Shown here: positions 1-9,020 of the stretch, one piece after another
How the letters are laid out: each line of letters opens with the position of its first letter
Position numbering within the stretch: the stretch's first letter is position 1
DNA from: Posidonia oceanica
Lineage: Eukaryota > Streptophyta > Magnoliopsida > Alismatales > Posidoniaceae
Assembly (NCBI GenBank): GCA_037176725.1
Contig: JAZBRS010000035.1
Location: 45,766,001 to 45,830,000, forward strand
DNA: 64,000 bases
Direction: 5' to 3'
Notes under the pieces: generated by a model
Database searches by the model: none
The model's input: the letters and a program-made list of their open reading frames with translations, nothing else
Told to the model about the DNA's origin: nothing
Position numbers and translations under genes: made by a program

Positions 1-35
1 GGTCCCCAAGGGTTTAAGACAGAAGCTATGAAGCT

Positions 36-185
36 ACATCCAACACTTCTGCTCCACAGGTAGCCAAAGGCTATGTTTTGCAAGGCTGAGGCCTCATCCC
101 GAGCTAGGAATGAGAGTGAATGACTGAGGTGCAGGGATTCTTGCCCATCAACGAGATCCCTCATGAAGCACCTATATACCTTGAT
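36..185 (+). pseudogene. C-terminal remnant of the DUF7745-like post-integrase ORF of element D
   Basis: From the ATG at 120 the frame reads MTEVQGFLPINEIP and continues to about 185. This aligns with the C-terminus of the equivalent ORFs in A (TEVQGLWPLSEIPP) and B (TEVQASWPISEIPP). Upstream of 120 the same frame has several stops and only weak similarity, so the copy is badly decayed. Its place, about 590 bases before the conserved hairpin, fits B, where the ORF ends about 470 bases before its hairpin. This small piece is what ties the left edge of the window to the same element family. Confidence 0.5.
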
Positions 186-770
186 ATCAGGAGGTCAACG
201 AACGGCTGAACCAATCAGGGCGTATGAGTAGTTATATCAGGAGGTCAAAGAGAGCCACCGACCACAACTCGGCATGGCATTGTCCAAGGATTGAGAGTCC
301 CCTATGTTAGAAAGTGTAGAAACACCTTCTCAGCAACAGCTGCTTTGAATCCAAAGCCACCAAAAACATGCATGCTATAATAAACTATCTTCCTTTCTCC
401 CTATTTTCGAAAACTAGATCCAAGGACGAGCACTTTTGCCTGACCTCGCTCAGAGGCTCTGTGCTTTTCAAAATTTTACTGCCCTCCACGTTGGGTAGGT
501 CCTTGATGACTGGCATGTCCATTGTTTGTCACCCCGTGACGCTATATCGCATGCCTGCTCTGAGACCATTGCACACCCACCACGATGAGCCCCCACAATC
601 TCTTTTGCATTTACCCATTGCATTCCCCATCGGCATTGCACATCCCGCATGGTGAGCCCTTACATTCATCCTCCCTACATCTGGGTTGGTACCCGTAACT
701 ACTCGGTTGGCAAACATGTTAGTTTTGTCCTCTCTCTCCATTTTTTCATTGCCAAGGGTGCTTCAACTGT
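186..770 (+). other. Non-coding 3' internal region of element D
   Basis: No credible coding sequence. The stretch around 680-760 (lone words such as ggcaaacatgttagttttgtc and gccaaggg, broken here by substitutions) is shared with B around 58470-58540 and with the reverse strand of A around 24130-24200, so it is homologous untranslated DNA leading to the hairpin. Confidence 0.6.
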
Positions 771-798
771 CCCCTGGTATCATTCCTGATACCAGGGG
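771..798 (+). other. Conserved 12-bp-stem hairpin, element D copy
   Basis: CCCCTGGTATCA, loop ttcc, TGATACCAGGGG: a perfect 12-bp inverted repeat. It is followed by catctttttt. The same structure occurs at the same relative place (after the last ORF, before the tandem array) in element A (24079-24106, reverse strand) and B (58553-58579). Confidence 0.85.
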
Positions 799-884
799 CA
801 TCTTTTTTTGCTGCCTTATGGTATCACCCCCCCTTCTTTTGGTCGGTAAGTCTACGTATTTAATGGCTAGCCCCCTTTCTTCTT
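799..884 (+). other. Spacer between hairpin and array
   Basis: Contains a second half-motif (tggtatcaccc) and ggtcggtaagtc, a sequence that resembles the GGCCGATAAGTC repeat unit of element B. No coding content. Confidence 0.4.
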
Positions 885-2330
885 GGCGTGGCTCCCCGAG
901 TCCCGTCAGCCTGTTTCCTCGTGCGAGGTCAGACCCGCTTGCTTCCTCTTGCGAGGATAAACCTTTATGCGACTCCGCTCCATGTAGATGGAGTCCCCTG
1001 CCTGTTTCCTCGTGCGAGGTCAAGCCTACTTGCTTCCTCTTGCGAGGACAAGACTTTGCGCGACTCCGCTCTTTGTGGACGGAGTCCCCAGCCTGTTTCT
1101 TCGTGCGAGGTTAAGCCCACTTGCTTCCTCGGCCGGGGACAAGCCTTTGCGTGACTCCGCTCCGTGCGGACAGAGTCCCCTGCCTGTTTCCTCATGCGAG
1201 GTCAGGCCCACTTGCTTCCTCTTGCGAGGACAAGCCTTTGCGCGCCTCCGCTCCATGTGGACGGTGTCCCCTGCCTATTTCCTAAGGTGAGGTCAGGCCC
1301 GCTTGCTTCCTCTAGCGAGGACAAGCCTTTGTGCGACTCCGCTCCCTGTGGACAGAGTCCCCTTCCTGTTTCCTTGTGCGAGGTCAGGCCCGCTTGCTTC
1401 CTCGGCCAGGGACAAGCCTTTGCGTTACTCCACTCCATGCAGACGGAGTGCCCTGCCTGTTTCCACGTGCAAGGTCAGGTACGCTTGCTTCCTCTTGCGA
1501 GGACAAGCCTTTGCACGACTCCACTCCATGCGGACGGAGTCCCCTGCCAGTTTCCACGTGCAAGGTCAAGCCCGCTTGCTTCCTTTTGCAAGGACAAGCC
1601 TTTGCGTGACTTCGCTCCATGCGGACGGAGTCCCCTGCCTATTTCCTCATGCGAGGTCAGGCCCACATGCTTCCTCTTGCGAGGACAAGCCTTTGCGCGA
1701 CTCCGCTCCTTGCAGACGAAGTCCACAACTTGTTTCCACCTGCAAGGTCAAGCCCGTTTGCTTCCTCAACTGGGGACAAGCCTATGCACGACTCAGCTCC
1801 ATGCAGATGGAGTCCCCTCCCTTTTTCCTCGTGCGAGGTCAGGCCCACTTGCTTCCTCATGCGAGGACAAGCCTTTGTGCAACTCCACTCCCTGCAGACG
1901 GAGTCCCCTTCCTGTTTCCTCGTACGAGGTCAGGCCCGCATGCTTCCTCGGCTGGGGACAAGCCTTTGCATGACTCTGCTCCGTGCAGACGGAGTGCCCT
2001 GCCTGTTTCCTCATGCGAGGTCAGGCCCACTTGCTTCCTCTTACGTGGACAAGCCTTTGCACGACTCTGCTCCTTGTGGACGAATTCCCCTGCCTGTTTC
2101 CTCGTGTGAGGTCAGGCCCACTTTCTTCCTCGTGCAAGGACAAGCCTTTGCGCGACTCCGCTCCCTACGGACGGAGTCCCCTGCATGTTTCTTCAAGCGA
2201 GGTCAAGCCCAATTGCTTCCTCTTGCGAGGACATGCCTTTGTGCGACTCCGCTTCATGCGGACGGAGTCCCCTGCCTGTTTCCTCGTGCGAGGTCAGGCC
2301 TGCTTGCTTCCTCGTTGCGAGGACGAGCAT
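885..2330 (+). repeat. Tandem array of ~91-bp units in the 3' UTR of element D
   Basis: About 16 diverged units. The word gagtcccc (or a variant) recurs at 91-bp spacing, for example at 991, 1082, 1173 and 1264. Each unit holds three short dyads: GACTCCG...CGGAGTC with a ~11-base loop, CCTCGtgCGAGG, and CCTC-ttg-CGAGG. The long open frames across this array on both strands are by-products of the repeat and its composition, not genes. The unit is homologous to the array of element A (reverse strand of 22255-24060). Tandem repeats in the 3' UTR are a known property of plant Tat/Ogre elements and a reported source of satellites. Confidence 0.9.
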
Positions 2331-3089
2331 TTGCCTTTCCACGTGCTTGCTTCCTCTGTCGAGGGCGAGCCCCTTTTCTTCTTGTGTGACTCTCTGGTGT
2401 CCCGCGTGCTTGCTTCCTCGATGCGAGGACGAGCCTTTGCCTCTCCGTGTGCTTGTTTCCTCAGTCGAGGGCGAGCCCCTTTTCTTCTTGTGTGACTCTT
2501 TGGAGTCCTACGTGCTTGCTTCCTCGTTGCCAAGACGAGCCTTTGCCTTTCCTCGTGCTTGCTTCCTCTGTCGAAGGCGAGCCCCTTTTCTTCTTGCAAG
2601 ACTCTTTGGAGTCCCGCGTGCTTGCTTCCTCGTTGCGAGGACATGCCTTTGCCTCTCCGTGTGCTTGCTTCCTCATTGCGAGGACAATCCTTTGCCTTTT
2701 TGTGTGCTTGCTTCCTCTATCGAGGGCGAGCCCCTTTTCTTCTTGCGTGATTCTCTGGAGTCCCACGTGCTTGCTTCCTCGTTGTGAGGATGAGCCTTTG
2801 CCTTCCCACGTGCTTGCTTCCTCTTTGCGAGGATAAGCCTTTGCCTTCCGCGTGCTTGCTTCCTCTATTGTGGGCAAGCCCCTTTTCTTCTTGCGTGACT
2901 CTCTGGAGTCCCGTGTGCTTGCTTCCTCATTGCATGGACAAGCCTTTGCCTTTCCGCATGCTTGCTTCCTCTATCAAGGGCGAGCCCCTTTTCTTCTTAT
3001 GTGACTCTCTAGAGTCCTGCGTGCTTGCTTCCTCATTGCGAGGACGAGCCTTTGCCTTCCCGCATGCTTGCTTCCTAGTTGCGAGGACA
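2331..3089 (+). repeat. Tandem array of ~107-bp units, continuation of the element D array
   Basis: From about 2331 the unit changes to one spaced ~107 bp: cgagggcgagccccttttc recurs at about 2360, 2467 and 2574. It shares the cttgcttcctc and gcgaggacgagcc words with the 91-bp family but drops the CCTCGtgCGAGG dyad and adds ctcttcttgtgtgactc. The array breaks at 3089 where the CACTA element entered, and resumes at 8060. Confidence 0.85.
3087..3089. repeat. Target-site duplication of the CACTA element, left copy (ACA)
   Basis: ACA directly before the terminal CACTA; repeated at 8060-8062. Removing the element and one ACA restores gcgaggacaagcctttgcc, which is exactly the surrounding array consensus, so the insertion boundaries are firm. 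Confidence 0.9.
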
Positions 3090-3107
3090 CACTACTAGGA
3101 AAACAGG

Positions 3108-3430
3108 AAATCGCGAGGACAGATGTCCTCGCGAAGTCCTCCCTAAGTTCTCGCAATGTCCTCACTAATGGCATTAGCGAGGAAATTGCGAGGACAAAAA
3201 GTCCTCGCAAAATGCTATGTCGTTAAAAGCCATTTGCGAGCAAATTTCCTAGGTGAGTCCTCGCTAAGGTTTTGCGAGGACTTAGCAAGGATTTTATTTC
3301 CTCGCTAAGTCCTCGCAATCTCCTCGCAAATTACACGTTATGTCCTCGCAAAAAAAAAATTTAAAAATTTAAAAAAATAAAAATTGCAAGGACTTAGCGA
3401 GGAAAATGTCCTCACTAAGTCCTCGCAAAT
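3108..3430. repeat. Left subterminal repeats of the CACTA element
   Basis: Dense copies of GCGAGGAC / GTCCTCGC and TTAGCGAGGA in both orientations. 3111-3134 is an 11-bp perfect dyad (TCGCGAGGACA, two bases, then its complement). In CACTA elements such subterminal motifs bind the element's DNA-binding protein; that role is inferred here. Confidence 0.8.
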
Positions 3431-3850
3431 TATAAAAAAAAAAATATTAAAAAATTTAAAAAATTATCAATATTCCCAATGATAAAAATATAAATAGGCA
3501 TTAAATTCATCACATATCCTATAAAAATTTAAAAACTACCAAGTTAACTTTAACCACAAAAAAACTTGAAAAGTTATTGTCTTTGATAAAGCACTGGTTT
3601 CCTTTAGAAACAAATGCACTCACTGATTGTGAGACAGAAGCAGTTATTTGCAAAGAACAAAGAAGAGAATAAGATGAAAGAAATAACACCAGGTCACATG
3701 CATAAAAACAATATTGCACTATCCTAGATAAGACAAGTAATTTATGCCTTACCATCCTAAACTAGACTAGTATTACACTATTAGTAAGTATCACATGTAT
3801 AAAAACTGATACTTACTCATTAGTAAGTATTACACTATTAGTAAGTATCA
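3431..3850. other. AT-rich interior of the CACTA element
   Basis: AT-rich, no coding content recognised. Between 3780 and 3850 the words agtaagtatcac and attagtaagtat repeat, just downstream (on the - strand) of the last villin exon. Confidence 0.5.
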
Positions 3851-3964
3851 CTGCCAATCCAAACAAATACTTGTGCCCCGCAGTCCAGTAAATAGCATTT
3901 GTTACTCTCCAACAATGACTTTGAAAGTGTAGACTCATCCACCTCTTCAAGACCATCAGTAATG
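3851..3964 (-). pseudogene. Captured villin exon (second gelsolin repeat)
   Basis: The - strand after a tttgtgtag acceptor reads SITDGLEEVDESTLSKSL and then NKCYLLDCGAQVFVWIG. This is the plant villin segment entering the second gelsolin-homology domain (typically LYSI.DG...LSKSLLE.NKCYLLDCGAE.FVWVGR). Villins are actin-filament binding and bundling proteins made of six gelsolin repeats. Only one exon of about 114 nt is present, the following donor looks lost (gcagTGATAC), and an in-frame stop follows soon after. It lies 280 bases beyond the CIPK exons on the same strand. Confidence 0.75.
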
Positions 3965-4243
3965 CTACACAAAGGAGAGATTCTGGTTTTGAATTGCAGC
4001 TTGTTTCCAATTTTAACACTTGTAAAAATTGCACATCTTCATGGATCCACCACAAAAAAAAAGTTGGTATGGATAATTTGAGAAAGAAATAAGGTGATTT
4101 CCAAGAGCTAGCTCAACTAACAAAATATTTGATGAACGTTTGGATGAATTTCTTTTGCTAACCATCTACTTTTTTGTAAGGTAATCATATTGGGACTAGA
4201 ACGTAGCATTTGAATAATGTAAAAGAGAAACGTAGACAATTAC

Positions 4244-5539
4244 CATCTGATTCTGAAATAACGCATTTAGATTCCAACTGGGGGAAGAGGAAATAAGGTC
4301 AAAAGCATTTATCTGCGCATGCTTTTTTTCTCTCGTCTCTTTGGGGAGAATTGAAGGTTCCTGGATATATAAGTGCAACAATATAACCTTAGAACAACAT
4401 TCCCAAGTCCCAGCATTAATTAGTAAGTTCACTCAATGAACAAGCAACACTTACCATAAGTTTGTCAATAGTGGAAAACGTAGCAACACGAGGGATGTCA
4501 GATTCTATCTCATGGGGTGGCTGGTATCCCTTTTTGAACCAGTCATTTTCCATGATCTCAGCATGTGTAATGCGCTGTGCAAGCCAGAGTGCTCAAATGT
4601 ATAAGAGATGTAATCTAACAATTAACTAGTTCAATTAAAACATATTGCAAATCATAGAATGGTAGCAGCCGCATAACACAACAAGATAGAGAAAGCAGGA
4701 GCCTCAGAGTTGTATGTAGGCTACAGAGTCGCTTACCTTTGTGGGGTCAGGTTCCAAAATCTTTCCGATTAGCTCCATTGCGCCCTTGGCAAAGGAATTA
4801 GGAAACGAGAGATCTGCTGTAGAGATCTAGGCAACAAGAGAAAGCCATGGATTATCTTTAACACCAGTCAGTACTCAGTAGTCCTACATATGATAAGCTC
4901 AAATTTTGTTTCAATGTAAATGAATTACCTTCATCGTAAGTGATAGAAGATTGGAATCGAAAAAAGGTGGCTCTCCTGCTAGACAATGATAAAGGATGAC
5001 GCCACATGACCAAACATCGGACTTAGCACCATCATATTCTTTGCCAGTCAGTACCTTAAGTATGGGAGAAAAAAGAACCAATATGTAGTGCACTTAATCC
5101 AAAATCCGCAACCTTAAGACCACCATTTGAGTCCAGCAACAAGTTTTTTGGCTGCAGTAAAGATAGGAATTATGACATATTTTCCGCTTCAAATAAACGG
5201 AATTGATAGACTTGACAAGGAAATGAAATCTCTGTCACCATCAAATCTCTGTGAAAGACACCTTGGCTGTGCAAATGATCCACTGCATGAACAAGCTACT
5301 GAAAATACTTCCTGGCTATATCTTCCTTCAGCCTCCCTTCTCTAGACTAATGCAAGAAGATAACAACCACCAACGTAGGAAAATTAAACAACAGAGCAAC
5401 ACAACTAACAACAGTAAAAGAAGCAGAAATACCCAACAAGAACATCTGATTATAAACAAAACCATACTATCTTAACATCCAGATCACCACCACCAACGTA
5501 TTCCAGAACACGATACACCTCTGACTCAGTGGCCGTAAC
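4244..5539 (-). pseudogene. Captured CBL-interacting protein kinase (CIPK/SnRK3) gene fragment, seven exons
   Basis: Seven consecutive - strand exons: 5539-5468 (YRVLEYVGGGDL), 5346-5239 (GRLKEDIARKYFQ, then VFHRDLM), 5151-5086 ([20 protein letters not shown]), 5054-4929 ([19 protein letters not shown]), 4826-4737 (FPNSFAKGAMELIGKILEP), 4574-4455 (ITHAEIMENDWFKKGYQPP) and 4312-4244 (NAFDLISSSPSWNLNALF). The last is the NAF motif that binds CBL calcium sensors, which identifies the CIPK family. All exon lengths are multiples of three and nearly all have AG acceptors and GT donors, matching the intron-rich CIPK clade. Defects: the N-lobe with the ATP-binding lysine is absent; CAG has become TAG after KYFQ; the catalytic-loop lysine of HRDLKPEN is methionine (HRDLM/PKN); the activation segment through APE is missing between exons 3 and 4; the C-terminal PPI domain is absent. 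Not a functional kinase. Confidence 0.9.
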
Positions 5540-5660
5540 CTAAGAACAAGAAGAACAACAAAAACGAAAAGGAACTCTAGCTAGTAAACAATATGTAGGA
5601 CAAGTAAGCAACAATATGTAGGACATAACATAAAATGTATAAGAAGAAATAATAAAGCAC
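5540..5660 (-). other. Junction between villin and CIPK exons
   Basis: 120 bp separating the villin exon 2 donor (CAG/gtgctt) from the first CIPK acceptor (cttag). The word aatatgtaggaca is duplicated 30 bases apart. This short interval is the apparent fusion point of the two captured genes. Confidence 0.5.
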
Positions 5661-5946
5661 CTGTAATACTACATAAGAATCCCGTGAATAGAATTTGCCA
5701 TAATTAGATTTTGGTAGAGGAATTGGCTAAAAATTCTTGATTCGCCAGATCTCAGTCCCACTACAAGATGTTAACATAACAAGATTTCCAAGTAGGTGGT
5801 TGTATGAATATGAAGTGAACTCATGGAATCATGAACCACCATGAAAATAGATTATGAGATAAATTGATACAGTGGACAATGTCTAAAGGATACATGCTTT
5901 TGCCAGCTCCTTCGAAGGCAACATCCCAGCTTGTAAAATCAGACAT
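5661..5946 (-). pseudogene. Captured villin first two coding exons (start of gelsolin repeat 1)
   Basis: Exon 1, 5946-5894, begins with ATG and reads MSDFTSWDVAFEGAGKS, ending in AT/gtatcc. Exon 2, 5760-5661, follows a gtag acceptor and reads GTEIWRIKNF, then a TAG, then PIPLPKSNYGKFYSRDSYV, ending CAG/gtgctt. Plant villins start with a short variable peptide, then AF.GAG...G.EIWRIENFQPVPLPKS.(Y/H)GKFY.GD(S/T)YIVLQ, so the match is specific and the exon phases join correctly. The stop replaces the conserved glutamine of NFQP (CAG or CAA to TAG). After 51 codons the phase is 0, the same phase in which the CIPK block begins. Confidence 0.85.
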
Positions 5947-7565
5947 TTCAGCTCAAACACTGTAATCCTTCCTTTTCCAATATAAACCAAGATTTAGTAA
6001 CCACACGGAATAGATAGAAATGCTTTAAGCATTCAAATATGCAGACATGGCCAAAATTTAACCAGCGATTAGCATGAATTCAATCCATTATGTTATATAT
6101 GATTATTAAACACAAAAACGACTGCTACACACGTATCATCAGGATAACCAGATGGTAATGAAACTTAGCCAAAAAACCCTTTAGTGCATAACATCCACAC
6201 ATTCATTCAAGATTAAAAAAGAGAGGAGTAGTTTCAAAGTCGATATGCATAACATTTACATATTCATCATATCCTTTGAGCTGAATTTTCCATTAATCTA
6301 CCTTTTCTTATTCTTTAGTGCAGTTTTATTCTTGATAGTGATTAGCTAATTTCAGAATTTAGAAAAAAAAAAATCTAGGACTTCGAGAACTTCAAGGAAA
6401 ATCGTAGTCCTAGAGATTTGGCAAACAATGTCACGGAAACTAAAGAATCATTTAAATCAACTGGAAAATCGATGGTCAGTGGAATATAGCCTGGAAAAAA
6501 TTTTTAGGTCTCATTACAATTTTAACTAGCTTATTCCACATTCTCACTTCCATGCTTGATGAAGTTTGAGAAAAAATCAGAGTCTATTCTGTGCCAATAA
6601 AGAAGGATTAGCTTTGACAAATAAAAGTAATTGTGTCATAGCATGCAATAAAACATATACTCTAATGAGTTAAGAGCTTGAACCTGCAAAAAAAGAAAAA
6701 CAAAAGGATAGAACATCCACTGAAACCAAGAACCAGTGAGAGAGTACAAATTCACATGGAACACACTGAATAGCCTTCCTTCATCTTTAAATTCTAAAGT
6801 TAGGACATAGCTCCTTTTCTCTTGAAGAATTCTAGTTGACAAATCATATAACAGAATTACAATATTGAGTAGCATCTCGTTTCAACTCCGAAAGGGAATT
6901 TAAAAAAACAAAAATGGACATGTGACATCTAAAAATCACAAAATTGTAGTTAAAGTTTACAAAGAAGATTTTTTTTTCAACTACACTAAAGTCCATCCTT
7001 TACTTATAGTATGAGTAGAGAGAATCAGAATTTAAAAAAAGAGAGGTTTATTTACAATGTGGGTACATGTATGATTTAAGGCAATCAAGGTACATCTATC
7101 ATAGTCCATCAGCTCATATTAGAATGACCCAAATGAACCTTTGAGAGATCTAGTATAATAATCTGCAAATAGAGTCATATATGAATGTGGACAATACACA
7201 TAATTTCCAATTGAATAAAAAATAATGCAAAAGCAAATGATCATCTTAAAATTATAAGTACTTTATTGTTGATTCCAGCTGAATTTAGTGTCCTTCAAAG
7301 AATGACTAAATCAGATAACCTCACACCACAACCATGCAAAATCCATTCATTATAGTATTCTTATCAATCTCAATGCAGTAGTCTATAAAGATAAATTTTA
7401 CTAAAACAAGATGTAAGGAAACAAGTCAAAAATGTTACAACACAAGTTCAGCCCCAGTCCATTTTCACAAACTAAACTTATGCTTTGCCATTAAACCTAA
7501 ACTTGATCCTCGTTAACCCTCCAAAAGTAGTGATTTTTCCAGAACTCGAAAGACCAGGGACATAC
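5947..7565 (-). other. AT-rich region, intron-like, within the CACTA element
   Basis: 1.6 kb with no recognisable coding exon in either direction. Its position between a leader-like segment (7566-7707) and the villin start codon suggests a long 5' intron of the captured gene, but this is inference. Confidence 0.4.
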
Positions 7566-7704
7566 CTTGGACCTGTCGTGCCGAGAAAAAGAGGAAGGAT
7601 AGGTGAAGATGAGAACTCCATTGCTTCGCTTTGCAGTGAGATATGGAACGGAAGGGTAGAAGCAAGTGGAGGTTGCTGCTGCTGCAGCTAGGGTTTTGGG
7701 GAAA

Positions 7705-7707
<3 letters not shown>
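7566..7707 (-). other. Candidate 5' leader and first exon of the captured - strand transcription unit
   Basis: Read on the - strand: a CT-repeat, then ccccaaaaccctagctgcag (a telo-box-like AAACCCTAG common in plant leaders), then an ATG at 7621 opening MEFSSSPILPLFLGTTGP up to a plausible donor CCAAG/gtatgt at 7566. I do not recognise the peptide. It looks like a plant 5' UTR plus short first exon; whether it belongs to the villin gene or a third captured gene cannot be told. Confidence 0.35.

Positions 7708-7735
<28 letters not shown>
7708..7735. repeat. (GA)n microsatellite
   Basis: 28 bp of uninterrupted GA dinucleotides, i.e. CT on the - strand in front of the leader-like sequence. Confidence 0.95.
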
Positions 7736-7738
<3 letters not shown>

Positions 7739-7942
7739 GGGTTAGGGTTTAGGGCCCATGCGTTCTAGCCGTTGGAGGTGGAGGCAGAGGTGTTGTAGGT
7801 CCAGTGGAGGTGGTGTGCATGGGACGGGAGGTGGGGGAGGCGAAGGGAGGAGGGGGAAGTTGGAGGTTCAGCGGAGGGGAAGAGAAGAAAGAATGAGGGT
7901 GAAAATTAGAGTTGGTGCAGGGAAATCGATTTTTAAGGCATA

Positions 7943-8045
7943 TTAGCGAGGACTCAACGAGGACTTAGCGAGGATATGTCCTCGCTAAATCATCACGAGG
8001 ACATGTCCTCGTTAAGTCCTAGCTATTTGTCCTCGCAAAAAGTGA
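7943..8045. repeat. Right subterminal repeats of the CACTA element
   Basis: Repeated (T)AGCGAGGA and GTCCTCG(C/T) motifs mirror the left subterminal block; the inverted copies pair with those at 3108-3430. Confidence 0.8.
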
Positions 8046-8059
8046 ATTTTCTAGTAGTG

Positions 8060-8062
8060 ACA
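8060..8062. repeat. Target-site duplication of the CACTA element, right copy (ACA)
   Basis: ACA immediately after the terminal GTAGTG; partner of 3087-3089. Confidence 0.9.
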
Positions 8063-9020
8063 AGCCTTTGCCTTTCTACGTGCTTGCTTCCTCTATCGAG
8101 GGCGAGCCCCTTTTCTTCATGCGTGACTCTCCAGATTCCCGTGTGCTTGCTTCCTCACTGTAAGGATGAGCCTTTGCCTTCCCGCGTGCTTGTTTCCTTA
8201 TTGCAAGGACGAGCCTTTGCCTTCCCGTGTGCTTGTTTCCTCATGCGAGGACAAGCCTTTGCCTTTCTACGTGCTTGCTTCCTCTGTCGAGGGCGAGTCC
8301 CTTTTTTGCTTGCGTGACTCTCGGGAGTCCCACGTGCTTGCTTCCTCGGTCGAGGACGAGCCTTTGCCTTTTCGCGTGCTTGCTTCCTCTGTCGAAGGCG
8401 AGTCCCTTTTCTTCTTGTGTGACTCTTCGGAGTCCCATGTGCTTGCTTCCTTAGTCGAGGACGAGCCTTTGCCTTTCCACGTGCTTGCTTCCTTTGTCGA
8501 CGGCGAGCCCCTTTTCTTCTTGCGTGACTCTCCGGTGTCCTGCGTGCTTGCTTCCTCGGTCGAGGATGAGCCCTTGCTTGCTTGCCTACTTGCTTCCTTG
8601 GTCGAGGACAATCCTTTGCCATTGCGTGACTCTTCGGAGTCCCGCCCGCTTGCTTCCTTGATCGATGACAAGCCTTTTCCGCTTCGCGTGACCCTGCCGA
8701 GGGTCCCACACGCTTACTTTCACGGTTGAGGACAAGCCCGTGCCTCTGTGTGACTCTCCGGAGTCCCACGTGCTTGCTTCCTTGGTTGAGAACGAGCCTT
8801 TGCTTTTGCGCGACTCCATTCCATGCGAATGGAGTCCTGTTTGCTTGTTTCCTCGTGCGAGGACAAGCCTGCTTGCTTCCTCAAGCGAGGACAAGCCTTT
8901 GCCTTTGCACGACTCCACTCCGTGCGGACGGAGTTCCGTTTGCTTGCTTCCTCGTGCGAGGACAAGCTTGCTTGCTTCCTCGGTCGAGGACAAGCCTTTT
9001 CTCTTTCTCGCGATCTCGTG
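8060..9020 (+). repeat. Element D tandem array, right of the CACTA insertion
   Basis: Resumes in register with the left part: 107-bp-type units (gagggcgagccccttttct), then shorter units with ggtcgaggacgagcc, and from about 8800 a return to units with the GACTCC...GGAGTC and CCTCGtgCGAGG dyads. The gradual change of unit type along one array indicates local rounds of amplification. Long open frames here are not genes. Confidence 0.85.

Larger units (their letters stand above)
3090..8059. mobile_element. Non-autonomous gene-capturing CACTA (En/Spm-type) transposon, 4970 bp
   Basis: Left end CACTACTAGGAAAA; right end reads TTTTCTAGTAGTG, so the terminal inverted repeats match CACTACTAG(G)AAAA with one base difference. 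CACTA termini and a 3-bp duplication (ACA) define the superfamily. Subterminal regions are packed with direct and inverted copies of GCGAGGAC. No transposase domain is seen in any frame; instead the interior holds exons of at least two host genes on the - strand: villin, then a CIPK kinase, then villin again. It is therefore a Pack-type CACTA that would depend on a transposase supplied elsewhere. Confidence 0.93.

Noticed and set aside
888..2495. Long overlapping open frames (up to ~270 codons) through the D array, on both strands
   Set aside because: They follow the 91-bp repeat and its composition, occur in several frames at once, and read as reiterated SSCEDKPLRDS/LLPLARTSL-type peptides; no domain and no start context.
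6636..6875. 79-codon - strand frame inside the CACTA as another captured exon
   Set aside because: No family resemblance and no convincing splice sites on both sides.
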